In this document: positions 21,081 through 28,814 of the stretch, in pieces
Layout of the letters: each line of letters opens with the position of its first letter
Numbering within the stretch: the first letter of the stretch is position 1
Assembly: GCF_000671395.1 (NCBI RefSeq)
Contig: NZ_AQQY01000004.1
Coordinates: 62,001-126,000, forward strand
Direction: 5' to 3'
DNA from: Actibacterium atlanticum
Lineage (GTDB): Bacteria; Pseudomonadota; Alphaproteobacteria; Rhodobacterales; Rhodobacteraceae
DNA: 64,000 nucleotides
Made by a program: the position numbers and the translations under genes
Notes under the pieces: model-generated
Seen by the model: only the letters and a program-made list of their open reading frames with translations
Told to the model about the DNA's origin: nothing
Database searches by the model: none

Positions 21081-21707
21081 ATGACAACAGCCTCGGCCCA
21101 AATTCGCAAAGGGCGAAAGTTCGATCAGGTTTTGGAAGGTGCGCGTGAAGTTTTTTTAGAATTCGGTTTCGAAGGTGCAAGTGTCGATGACATTGCCCGG
21201 GCCGCGAAAGTGTCCAAAGCAACGCTCTATAGCTATTTCCCCGACAAACGGCTGTTGTTCCTTGAGGTCGCAACCCGCGAGTGCTCGCGGCAGGCCGAAA
21301 CGGCTTTGGCCGCTATCAATCTGGACGATCCCGCGCCTCAGGTCCTGCGGGCCGCGGGTGAGCACCTGTTGGCCTTTATCCAAACCAGCCTGGGGCGCAG
21401 CATCTATCGGCTCTGCGTTGGCGAATGCCTGCGCTTCCCAGAACTGGCTCAGGCGTTTTATGCATCGGGCCCGCGCACCGTCCACACCGAGCTAAGCGCT
21501 TTTTTGACCCGTGCTGTGGATCGTGGCGAATTGATTATCGAAGATATTTCGCTGGCCGCCGACCAGTTCGCCGAACTGGTCAAAGCCGATATGTTTGCGA
21601 AGCTGGTCTTTGGCGTGCAGACGGAATTCACCAAGGTTGAACTTGACCGCATCATTGACGGTGCGGTGCAAATGTTCATGGCCCGCTACGCAAATACCGA
21701 TTTCTAA
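21081..21707 (+). CDS. TetR/AcrR family transcriptional regulator
   Basis: 208 residues. The N-terminal TetR helix-turn-helix is clear: VFLEFGFEGASVDDIARAAK then VSKATLYSYFPDKRLLF. The C-terminal half resembles the AefR/YxaF-type ligand-binding domain (TetR_C_33-like), with LGRSIYRLCVGE and FPELAQAFYASGP. The ATG at 21081 has GGAG at 21071-21074; an in-frame TTG at 21057 is less likely. The gene is divergent from mbfA across 124 bp that contain the ICE and the candidate operator. The ligand is unknown. Confidence 0.88.
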   Translation: MTTASAQIRKGRKFDQVLEGAREVFLEFGFEGASVDDIARAAKVSKATLYSYFPDKRLLFLEVATRECSRQAETALAAINLDDPAPQVLRAAGEHLLAFIQTSLGRSIYRLCVGECLRFPELAQAFYASGPRTVHTELSAFLTRAVDRGELIIEDISLAADQFAELVKADMFAKLVFGVQTEFTKVELDRIIDGAVQMFMARYANTDF

Positions 21708-21940
21708 AAGAAAAACCCCGGCCCGCAAGCGGATCGAGGTTTTCAGTTTGGCATGATCCCGACGCCGCAGGCTGGGTGGGGGCAATTAATCCACGACGCC
21801 GGGTAAGCTCTCATGCTCAAGAATGATATTTGCCTACAAACCGGGCTGCGCCGAGGCTGCTTGCAGGAATTGCAGGGGCGATTTAGAGGCGAATTCAGGG
21901 CAGGGTTGATTTGCGACGCCGAAGAGGTCAGGCTTGGGGC
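21708..21940. other. Intergenic stretch, no gene seen
   Basis: About 230 bp between the TetR gene and the DUF2794 gene. A weak imperfect hairpin with AAAACC and GGTTTT arms at 21713-21742 could act as a terminator for the TetR gene. No tRNA-like fold or convincing short gene was found. Confidence 0.4.
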
Positions 21941-22285
21941 ATGACGTTGCAAACCCCAACGCCCTTCCCCGCCAAGCGGGTGGATGAGCAGATAAACTTT
22001 GACCGTCACGAGCTGGGAGCCATCATGGGTCTCTATGGGCGCATGGTTGCAGCCGGTGAATGGCGCGACTATGGCATCTCAAGCCTGCGTGAGGTCGCCG
22101 TCTTTTCGGTCTTTAGGCGCACGGCTGAACACCCTCTCTATCGCATCGAAAAGCGCCCCAAACTTCGGCACAAACAGGGGCTATATGCGGTGATCGGGCT
22201 GGACGGGCGTATCTTGAAACGCGGGCACGATTTGAAATCCGTGCTGCGCGTGCTTGAGAAAAAGCTTATTCGGTCGGTCGACTAA
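21941..22285 (+). CDS. DUF2794 family protein
   Basis: 114 residues, soluble and basic. It matches the alphaproteobacterial DUF2794 family, with FDRHELGAIMGLYGRMVAAGEWRDYGI, VAVFSVFRR and the LYRIEKRPKLRHKQGLYAV region. Function unknown. The ATG at 21941 is chosen because homologues begin close to it; a TTG at 21911 would add ten Arg-rich residues. Its 3' end overlaps the convergent NlpC/P60 gene by 20 bp. Confidence 0.85.
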   Translation: MTLQTPTPFPAKRVDEQINFDRHELGAIMGLYGRMVAAGEWRDYGISSLREVAVFSVFRRTAEHPLYRIEKRPKLRHKQGLYAVIGLDGRILKRGHDLKSVLRVLEKKLIRSVD

Positions 22286-23108
22286 CCCGCTTGCGCGCCA
22301 AAAGCGGCCCATCACCCTGCGCCTCCATCCGTTGAACGGTATCTGCAATCGGCTCATAGGCCACGGCCATGTGATAGCCGTTCGCATGGATCAGGGTCTG
22401 ATCATCTACTGCCATGGCGACATGGCCTTTCCAAAAGTACAGATCCCCCCGCTGGGGCGCCATGTCGTCGGGCAAAGTCTGCCCAAGGGCCTGCATCTGA
22501 AGATCGCTGTCGGCCGGGCACAGTTGGCCGCACGACAAATAGCCCGCCTGAACCAAGCCCGAACAATCAATACCCACCGCTGAATTACCGCCCCAAAGAT
22601 AGGGCACGCCAAACAGCATTTGGGCCACGGTAACCGGGTCGGTGAAGGGCTTGTTCAGCGGGCGCAGATGCAGCTTGGGCACATACCCTCCGCCGGCCAG
22701 CGAAAAGAACATCCCGTCATCGCCGATCACCTGAAGCTGCGTACCAAAGCTGTGCCACAGAGCGTCCGCACATGTGACGTCAGGGCGTTGATAAATATGG
22801 GAAGCTTGCACCGCGATCATGTGCGTGGGCGCATCAGGCGCCCCCAATTGGCCGTCGGTGACATATCCAACGTAGCCGTCCTTGACGGATTGAACAAAGT
22901 TCATTCCATTGTGAGTTTCAAAAACCCTTACCTTCTCGCCGCGCAGCAATTGGCGTTGTCGGTGGGTTTGCGTGGCATCCCAAATGTCAGCGACAGGCAC
23001 TTTGACCTGCTGAACCGTGCCCTTGGCAAAAGTCTTGGCCTGCACAAGCCCCTGCAAATGCGCAGCCGCCACGCGCGCGTTGGCTGGGGTCAGACGCGGA
23101 TCGCTCAT
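22266..23108 (-). CDS. NlpC/P60 family cell-wall hydrolase
   Basis: 280 residues with an N-terminal SH3-like part (about 30-140) and a C-terminal C40 peptidase domain. Catalytic residues: Cys in VGIDCSGLVQAG, His in KGHVAMAV and a third polar residue in LIHANGYH. The preceding PYLWGGNSAVG is the family signature. It is a putative gamma-D-Glu-L-diamino acid endopeptidase of peptidoglycan fragments. There is no signal peptide, so it may act in the cytoplasm on recycled muropeptides. It overlaps the upstream aminopeptidase gene by 4 bp, suggesting a peptide-recycling pair. Confidence 0.9.
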   Translation of the reverse strand: MSDPRLTPANARVAAAHLQGLVQAKTFAKGTVQQVKVPVADIWDATQTHRQRQLLRGEKVRVFETHNGMNFVQSVKDGYVGYVTDGQLGAPDAPTHMIAVQASHIYQRPDVTCADALWHSFGTQLQVIGDDGMFFSLAGGGYVPKLHLRPLNKPFTDPVTVAQMLFGVPYLWGGNSAVGIDCSGLVQAGYLSCGQLCPADSDLQMQALGQTLPDDMAPQRGDLYFWKGHVAMAVDDQTLIHANGYHMAVAYEPIADTVQRMEAQGDGPLLARKRVSRPTE

Positions 23109-24490
23109 AGGTTCAACACCTTGGGAAGCGCCTCAAGCAGGGCACGCGCGCCTTGACCAACACCCCCTTTGGGGCGCGCCGGAGAGGGGCTTGGCTGCCA
23201 GCCATAAATATCGAAATGCAGATACTTGGGATTGTGCTCGACAAACCGTTTCAGGAACAGTGCGGCCGTGATCGACCCGGCAAATCCCCCGGCAGGGGCA
23301 TTGTCCAGATCGGCAATCGCGGGTTCGATCATCCCCTCGTAGGGGTCATGGAATGGCATCTGCCAAACCGGGTCTGCGACCTTTGCCCCCGCGGCAGACA
23401 GTGCTGCCGCATCGTTTGGGTCAGTGGCATAAAAGGGTGCGATATCAGGGCCTAAGGCCACGCGCGCCGCCCCCGTCAAGGTTGCCATAGAGACAATGCA
23501 ATCCACGCTTTCCTCATCAGCCAGCGCCAGAGCATCGGCCAGAACAAGCCGCCCTTCTGCGTCAGTATTGTTGATCTCGACGGTCAGCCCCTTGCGAGAT
23601 GTCAGCACATCCTGCGGCCGAAAGGCATTGCCCGCCACCGCGTTCTCAACTGCCGGGATCAACACCCGCAACTGCAATGGTAAATCCAAAGCCATGATCA
23701 TGTGTGCCAGCCCCATCACCGTGGCCGCACCGCCCATATCTTTTTTCATCAATCCCATCGACGCGCCCGGCTTCAGGTTCAAGCCGCCGGTATCAAAACA
23801 CACGCCCTTGCCCACAAGCGTCAGTTTTGGCCCCCTCGCGCCCCAGCGCATCTCCAACAGGCGCGGCGCTTGCGTCGAGGCGCGCCCTACCGTGTGGATC
23901 ATGGGATAGTTCTGCTCCAGCAGCGCGTCTCCGCGAACAACGTTCATGCTCGCGTCAAACTGCGCAGTCAATTCTTTGAAAGCACTCTCAAGCGCCTCCG
24001 GCCCCATGTCAGATGCGGGCGTATTGATCAAATCGCGGGTCAAAGATTCACCCGCGGCAATCGCCTCAAGCCGCGCGGCATCAACCCCTTCTGGCGCTTT
24101 CAGCCGGGCTTTCATCGGCGCGGCCTTTTTATAGCGATCAAAGCGATAGCTGCCCAAAAGCCAGCCCAAAGCCTGTTCTTCCAAGGCGTCTCCCGCAAGG
24201 TCCGTTTCCAGATGATATGTACCCTCGGGCAGTTTGGCCGCGATTGTGGCCAGTTCGAACCGCTTGCGATCGCGGGCCTTCCCCCGGGTCATTCCGGCAA
24301 CCGCCGCCTGTGCAATGCCACCGGCGCCTGGCAACAGACAGAGCTGCCCAGCGGCCCCCGTAAAACCATTTGCGCCCAGCCAAGCGCGCTGGCCCTCGGC
24401 CAGGGTTTCAGACCAAGATGGGAAGGTGTCCGCATCCAACAGATGTAATGGGATCGAAGGCGCGTCAGCAGAAGCGAAGGTAAGCGGCAT
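23105..24490 (-). CDS. Leucyl aminopeptidase family protein (M17)
   Basis: 461 residues. The C-terminal M17 catalytic domain has LTLVGKGVCFDTGGLNLK, MKKDMGGAA and NTDAEGRLVLADAL, carrying the Lys, Asp and Glu metal ligands and the catalytic Arg. The N-terminal domain is divergent from PepA. It hydrolyses N-terminal residues from peptides in the cytoplasm with two metal ions. Its stop overlaps the start of the NlpC/P60 gene (ATGA), an arrangement I recall as common in Rhodobacterales. Confidence 0.92.
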   Translation of the reverse strand: MPLTFASADAPSIPLHLLDADTFPSWSETLAEGQRAWLGANGFTGAAGQLCLLPGAGGIAQAAVAGMTRGKARDRKRFELATIAAKLPEGTYHLETDLAGDALEEQALGWLLGSYRFDRYKKAAPMKARLKAPEGVDAARLEAIAAGESLTRDLINTPASDMGPEALESAFKELTAQFDASMNVVRGDALLEQNYPMIHTVGRASTQAPRLLEMRWGARGPKLTLVGKGVCFDTGGLNLKPGASMGLMKKDMGGAATVMGLAHMIMALDLPLQLRVLIPAVENAVAGNAFRPQDVLTSRKGLTVEINNTDAEGRLVLADALALADEESVDCIVSMATLTGAARVALGPDIAPFYATDPNDAAALSAAGAKVADPVWQMPFHDPYEGMIEPAIADLDNAPAGGFAGSITAALFLKRFVEHNPKYLHFDIYGWQPSPSPARPKGGVGQGARALLEALPKVLNL

Positions 24491-24560
24491 GGGGTCCCCG
24501 GGTTATAAAGGCTGGGCACAGATTAAGTTTATCGCCACGACCTGCAACCCGGGATCGGGT

Positions 24561-24923
24561 TCAAAAGTGCTGCATCTGAGACATCATCTTGAAAGAGCGG
24601 TCCGAAACGCGCTCTAACCGGGCCATTGTGGCCGCCAACGCCACGTGGTCTTCGGCTTCGGCCGTTCGGGCAACATCACGCGCCACCGCAGAAAGGCTGC
24701 TCAGCCCCAAGGGATCAGCGATGGTGGCTATGGAACGTGCCGTGCGGGCCAAAGAATTCCAGTTTTCGTTGGCGTTATGCATCGCCGCCCGCCCCAGTTT
24801 GCGCCGCAAAGCCGACATAGAGCGCGCCATTGCAACTTGCGCCTGCGCCTCGCCCAGATCGACATAGAACCCCGCCATACGCTCTGGGTCCAGATGCAAA
24901 GGTTCGTCCTCTAGCCACAGCAT
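24561..24923 (-). CDS. Small all-helical conserved hypothetical protein
   Basis: 120 residues, starting MLWLEDEPLHLDPERM, with four amphipathic helices by pattern (MAGFYVDLGEAQAQ, MSALRRKLGRAAMH, LARTARSIATIAD, LAATMARLERVSDRS). The spacing recalls a histidine-phosphotransfer-like bundle but no phosphoacceptor His is in the expected context. The start is uncertain: an upstream GTG at 24971 would add 16 residues. Related short proteins exist in Rhodobacterales; function unknown. Confidence 0.65.
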   Translation of the reverse strand: MLWLEDEPLHLDPERMAGFYVDLGEAQAQVAMARSMSALRRKLGRAAMHNANENWNSLARTARSIATIADPLGLSSLSAVARDVARTAEAEDHVALAATMARLERVSDRSFKMMSQMQHF

Positions 24924-25245
24924 TGTTAGTCCCGACACACCGTCGTCCTCCGCAAATTTCCGCGCCCCCACGTCTGGCGATCATCCCGCGGCTGGTTGAA
25001 CAAAGAGTTTCAACACAGCCGCAAAGTTCTTCGAATGCCTCGCAAATTCGCACGATCTTGCCGGGGCATGCGCGCGGACCAGTTGGTGTAGCGCCCTTCG
25101 CATCACACAGTGATGACATAATTGTAACGGGTGACTGCGACAGGTTTGTGAAACCCTTGGTTGGGTACAAAGGCCGCAGAGGGCACCGATAGCGCAAAAG
25201 AAAAGGCGGCCCCAAAGACCGCCTTTTCCAATAAATAACAACAGC
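24924..25245. other. Intergenic stretch before asd 3' end
   Basis: About 320 bp between the small helical protein and asd, both on the minus strand. It holds the asd terminator at 25201-25227 and, presumably, the promoter of the downstream gene. No tRNA, small RNA or supported short gene was seen. Confidence 0.5.
25201..25227 (-). terminator. Rho-independent terminator of asd
   Basis: A perfect 9-bp stem, AAAAGGCGG and CCGCCTTTT, with a 9-nt loop. Read on the minus strand it is followed by TTTCTTTTG. It lies 19 bp after the asd stop codon. Confidence 0.85.
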
Positions 25246-26268
25246 TTATCTTTTGGACAGCACACGGTTGATCAGGGTTTCAGCAATCTGCACTGCGTTC
25301 AGAGCAGCCCCTTTGCGCAGGTTGTCAGACACACACCACAGGTTCAGACCATTGTCGATGGTGCTGTCTTGACGGATGCGGCTGATATAGGTCGCGTAGT
25401 CGCCAACGCTTTCAACCGGAGTCGCATAACCGCCATCTTCGCGCTTATCGACCACCAGAATACCGGGGGCCTCGCGCAGAATATCGCGCGCTTCATCTTC
25501 GTCCAGGAACTCTTCAAACTCGATGTTGATCGATTCCGAGTGGCCGACGAAAACCGGCACGCGCACACAGGTGGCGGTAACCTTGATCGACGGATCGACG
25601 ATTTTCTTGGTTTCGACGACCATCTTCCACTCTTCCTTGGTGGTGCCATCTTCCATGAACTTGTCGATATGCGGGATCACGTTAAACGCGATCTGCTTGG
25701 GGTAAACGCTCGGCTCGACCTCTTGGCCCGGCACGTACATGCCCTTGGTCTGGTTCCACAGCTCGTCGATGGCATCTTTGCCCGAGCCAGAAACCGACTG
25801 ATAGGTGCTAACCACGACGCGCTTGATCTTGGCGCGTTCATGCAGCGGCTTCAGCGCCACAACCATCTGCGCAGTCGAGCAGTTGGGGTTCGCGATGATA
25901 TTGCGCGCGCTGTAACCTTCAACGGCTTCGGCGTTGCATTCAGGCACGATCAGCGGCACGTCCGGATCATAGCGATAGAGCGAACTGTTATCGATCACGA
26001 CACATCCAGCAGCCGCCGCCTTGGGCGCGTATACCTTGGTGGCATCAGACCCAATAGCAAACAGGGCAATGTCCCAGCCGCTGAAGTCAAACTGCTCCAG
26101 ATCCTCGGTGGTCAGGGTGGTGTCGCCAAAGCTGACTTCGGTGCCTAGCGAACGACGCGAGGCAAGTGCGGTGATCTTATCCACCGGGAACTGGCGTTCA
26201 GCCAGGATGTTCAGCATTTCTCGGCCCACGTTACCCGTGGCGCCGACGACGGCGACTTTATAGCCCAT
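25246..26268 (-). CDS. asd: Aspartate-semialdehyde dehydrogenase
   Basis: 340 residues. NADP-binding start YKVAVVGATGNVGREML, catalytic Cys in IANPNCSTAQ, GSGKDAIDEL and the VRVPVFVGHSES segment. It reduces aspartyl phosphate to the semialdehyde for lysine, diaminopimelate, threonine and methionine synthesis. It has its own hairpin terminator. It follows the capsule-type gene by 39 bp on the same strand. Confidence 0.96.
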   Translation of the reverse strand: MGYKVAVVGATGNVGREMLNILAERQFPVDKITALASRRSLGTEVSFGDTTLTTEDLEQFDFSGWDIALFAIGSDATKVYAPKAAAAGCVVIDNSSLYRYDPDVPLIVPECNAEAVEGYSARNIIANPNCSTAQMVVALKPLHERAKIKRVVVSTYQSVSGSGKDAIDELWNQTKGMYVPGQEVEPSVYPKQIAFNVIPHIDKFMEDGTTKEEWKMVVETKKIVDPSIKVTATCVRVPVFVGHSESINIEFEEFLDEDEARDILREAPGILVVDKREDGGYATPVESVGDYATYISRIRQDSTIDNGLNLWCVSDNLRKGAALNAVQIAETLINRVLSKR

Positions 26269-26307
26269 TTCGGCTCTCCTAACGTCAGAATGACATGGCG
26301 CGTTGCT

Positions 26308-27483
26308 TTAGCGCAAAGCCCCGGGTTGCGAAAGGGGGGGTGTTGCTTTGGCGGCCTCGCGCGCCTGCGCCAGTTTCCGCCGCGCATCACTTTCATCAAC
26401 AATCCAAGCCCCATCCGCCGCTTCGATCACTTTTGGGTAATAGACCTGATCAAGATAATTCATGAAAGCGGCGCGCAAATCTGGATCATACCAAAGCGAT
26501 TCGACCTGCGCACAGGTGCGTGCAAGATCCTCCGGATTGCCAACCGGCGTCACCAAACCCGGGATCGCAAAAAACGCTTCGCCAAGGGTAATGACCGGTT
26601 TGTCGTGAAAGAACGCCTGCAGCCCCACCGAAGAGTTGATGGTTATCACCCCACGCCCGGCAGCGACCTGCGCGAAAGTGTCGGTTTGGTTGTCAACAAT
26701 CAAGCGCGGCCCGGCCTTGGCCAGCGCCTTGGACAAGGCCACAGCAAGAGACGACTTGGCAGACGGGTGTTCTTTGATACGAATGTGCCACCCGTTCGGA
26801 AGGTGCTTAGCGGCCTGGGCCAGCGCGTCCAGCATCCCTTCGACCGATTGAACCCAGTCGGCAAACAGGGTGATCTGGCTGTCATTGGGTACCTGCAATG
26901 GGCAGAACAGAAAGTTACCAACGTCTTTGGGCAGCTCTCCACCTTGGCCGACATCCGAGCGGCGTGATGCACGCGCGGTCAGGCTTTCACCAAGTGTGCG
27001 CCATCCCTCTGCCCGTCGTTCCGCCGACTGCCCAGCCCAGTCGGTATAGAAAGACGCCTCTCGCGGCAGGCTGTTTTGAGCATTTACGCCGCTATGGTCC
27101 AAGGTGACCCGCCCCGGGAAAGGCGCAAGTTCAGCAAAGAGACGCGCGGCCCCGGCATCCCTTGCCCCCGCCATGAACGCACGTCGCGACCCCGTCAAAC
27201 CGTTCCAGCACATTGCCAGCGCGTCAGGATGTTTGGAAAAGTAGCGTCGTGACCAATTATACTGTGCCCAAATCAAACGATACTTAAGCCACTTACCGAA
27301 AGCGGTACGCGGCTTTTTCTTCGCGACGGCCAGCGCCTCTCTGGTCCGCGCCGCACTCTCAGCGAAGTGACGCATAGACAAGCCAATGAATGGCAATCGG
27401 CGAGGCTTCCCGACATCTGCATTCCCCACAGAGCGGAACACGCCATCCTTCTTCTTTGACCAACCAGCCAGATACGCGATCAT
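26308..27483 (-). CDS. Capsule polysaccharide biosynthesis family protein (KpsC/KpsS-like)
   Basis: 391 residues. The central and C-terminal parts show the capsule-synthesis (PF05159-type) pattern: LDHSGVNAQNSLPREASFY, NFLFCPLQVPNDSQI, IRIKEHPS, VITINSSVGLQAFFH and IPGLVTPVG. Family members KpsC and KpsS are beta-Kdo transferases that build the lipid linker of group 2 capsules in the cytoplasm; others are uncharacterised. Only one such protein is present, and no kpsMT-like transporter is visible, so a specific reaction is not claimed. It follows the HlyD-like adaptor gene by 65 bp on the same strand, at the edge of the envelope locus. Confidence 0.8.
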   Translation of the reverse strand: MIAYLAGWSKKKDGVFRSVGNADVGKPRRLPFIGLSMRHFAESAARTREALAVAKKKPRTAFGKWLKYRLIWAQYNWSRRYFSKHPDALAMCWNGLTGSRRAFMAGARDAGAARLFAELAPFPGRVTLDHSGVNAQNSLPREASFYTDWAGQSAERRAEGWRTLGESLTARASRRSDVGQGGELPKDVGNFLFCPLQVPNDSQITLFADWVQSVEGMLDALAQAAKHLPNGWHIRIKEHPSAKSSLAVALSKALAKAGPRLIVDNQTDTFAQVAAGRGVITINSSVGLQAFFHDKPVITLGEAFFAIPGLVTPVGNPEDLARTCAQVESLWYDPDLRAAFMNYLDQVYYPKVIEAADGAWIVDESDARRKLAQAREAAKATPPLSQPGALR

Positions 27484-27548
27484 CAGAACCCCCGAAACAT
27501 CGCCGCACAGTAGCGATTGCCGTCCAGAGTTTCAAAGACCCTTAATGC

Positions 27549-28814
27549 CTAAAGAGCATGGTCCATAAACAATTGTCTGAAACGCGCCGGGAAATCTTGG
27601 TAGAGCGGGGTGGGAACGGTTTGAAACACAGCGTTCTGCAATGCCTCTGCCAAGCTCTGATCGGCCAGTGACACACTGATGGCCGATGCCGTGCTGCGCC
27701 CTTTCAGCGCGATCCCCCCGGCCGGGTCCGCAAGCCTCTCCAAGCTCTCGGCATCCAAAGCCACCTGCGCAAGCACCTGTTTCCCATCTGGGTCCGTCTG
27801 CATGGCAGCAACCGTCCCTCTCAGGATGGGCCCATCCTCGCGGTACCCCAGCAAGTTCAGCGACACGCGCATACCTTCTGACATCGCGTGTGCTTGCTGC
27901 AATGTAACGACGAATTCGGCCTCAAAGGACGATTGTCGTTCATCGTGCAACTCTATCAAGTCTTCAGACTCGCTGTAGGCGTTTCCGGCCAGAAGTGGGC
28001 GCACGCGCGCAACCGTCCCTTTCTGCGGCGCCGTCAGGCGTGGAGCCTCCTTAAATCGGGTCAACACGGCGCGTTGGTGTCGAAGCTGTGCCACCAATTC
28101 TGCCGCGCTGGTCTGCTGGGTTCGCCGATCTTCATCATAGGTTTCACGTGCATCAAGCTGTTCAGCATCCAACTGCGCGAGCCGTTCGTGCAAACGATTC
28201 TTCTGTAACGCAATCTCCAAGGCCTGATGTGCCTGTGGTTCAGCAGCATCTTCTTGCTGCAGAACCAGCGTCAGATTTTTCTCTAGCAATGACAGCCGTT
28301 TACGCAACAAGTCCCGAACATCATCCATGCGATTCACCCGGGTTTCATACCGCTCAAGTGTGCTCTGGCAGGTATCTATTCCTTCACGGATCAATAATTG
28401 AGTTTCCGAGTCGAAGCCTTGGTCCACGCCCGGATCAAAGGCAAATCCTGACGGGGCTAGCAAGCACTCGCGGAAAATGGCGTTCGACTTAATTTGTCGA
28501 TCTATTTGCAACAGGCGGCTTTCGATAGCTGCTTGGTCCAATAAGGCAACAGTCTGCCCCTTGCGCACCTCTTCCCCCGGTTCGACCAATACCGACAACA
28601 ACGGGACCTCCGCTGGCAGATGCACCACCGCCCTCTCGCGTTCTGGCCGCAATGTTCCTGCGAACAGGTCCGTTCTTGGTACATTTACCTGGTCGATGCC
28701 CCAACGCAGGCCCATGAACATGGTTAAAAGCATCATCCCGGCGGCAACGACCCAAAACACCGGCCGCCAGCCCAGGGGGCTTGTCGGCGCGTATTCAAGT
28801 TTGGTTCGCGACAT
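27549..28814 (-). CDS. HlyD-like periplasmic adaptor protein
   Basis: 421 residues. One N-terminal membrane helix (about 18-38, VFWVVAAGMMLLTMFMGL) is followed by a barrel-sandwich (lipoyl-like) half at VLVEPGEEVRKGQTVALLD. A long coiled-coil hairpin (about 95-260) follows, then the second half RLTAPQKGTVARV and a beta-barrel region. This is the membrane-fusion architecture of HlyD, EmrA and the Alg44 periplasmic part. No PilZ domain is seen. The ATG at 28814 overlaps the ABC-like gene by 20 bp, so the two are coupled. Its job is probably to bridge an inner-membrane machine to the outer membrane. Confidence 0.85.
   Translation of the reverse strand: MSRTKLEYAPTSPLGWRPVFWVVAAGMMLLTMFMGLRWGIDQVNVPRTDLFAGTLRPERERAVVHLPAEVPLLSVLVEPGEEVRKGQTVALLDQAAIESRLLQIDRQIKSNAIFRECLLAPSGFAFDPGVDQGFDSETQLLIREGIDTCQSTLERYETRVNRMDDVRDLLRKRLSLLEKNLTLVLQQEDAAEPQAHQALEIALQKNRLHERLAQLDAEQLDARETYDEDRRTQQTSAAELVAQLRHQRAVLTRFKEAPRLTAPQKGTVARVRPLLAGNAYSESEDLIELHDERQSSFEAEFVVTLQQAHAMSEGMRVSLNLLGYREDGPILRGTVAAMQTDPDGKQVLAQVALDAESLERLADPAGGIALKGRSTASAISVSLADQSLAEALQNAVFQTVPTPLYQDFPARFRQLFMDHAL

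Noticed and set aside
21743-22009. 88-codon minus-strand frame overlapping the DUF2794 start
   Set aside because: Overlaps a recognised gene and has Ser/Pro-rich composition typical of chance frames.
24972-25200. Possible tRNA or small RNA before asd
   Set aside because: No cloverleaf or conserved TPsiC-like segment could be drawn; only the asd terminator hairpin is convincing.
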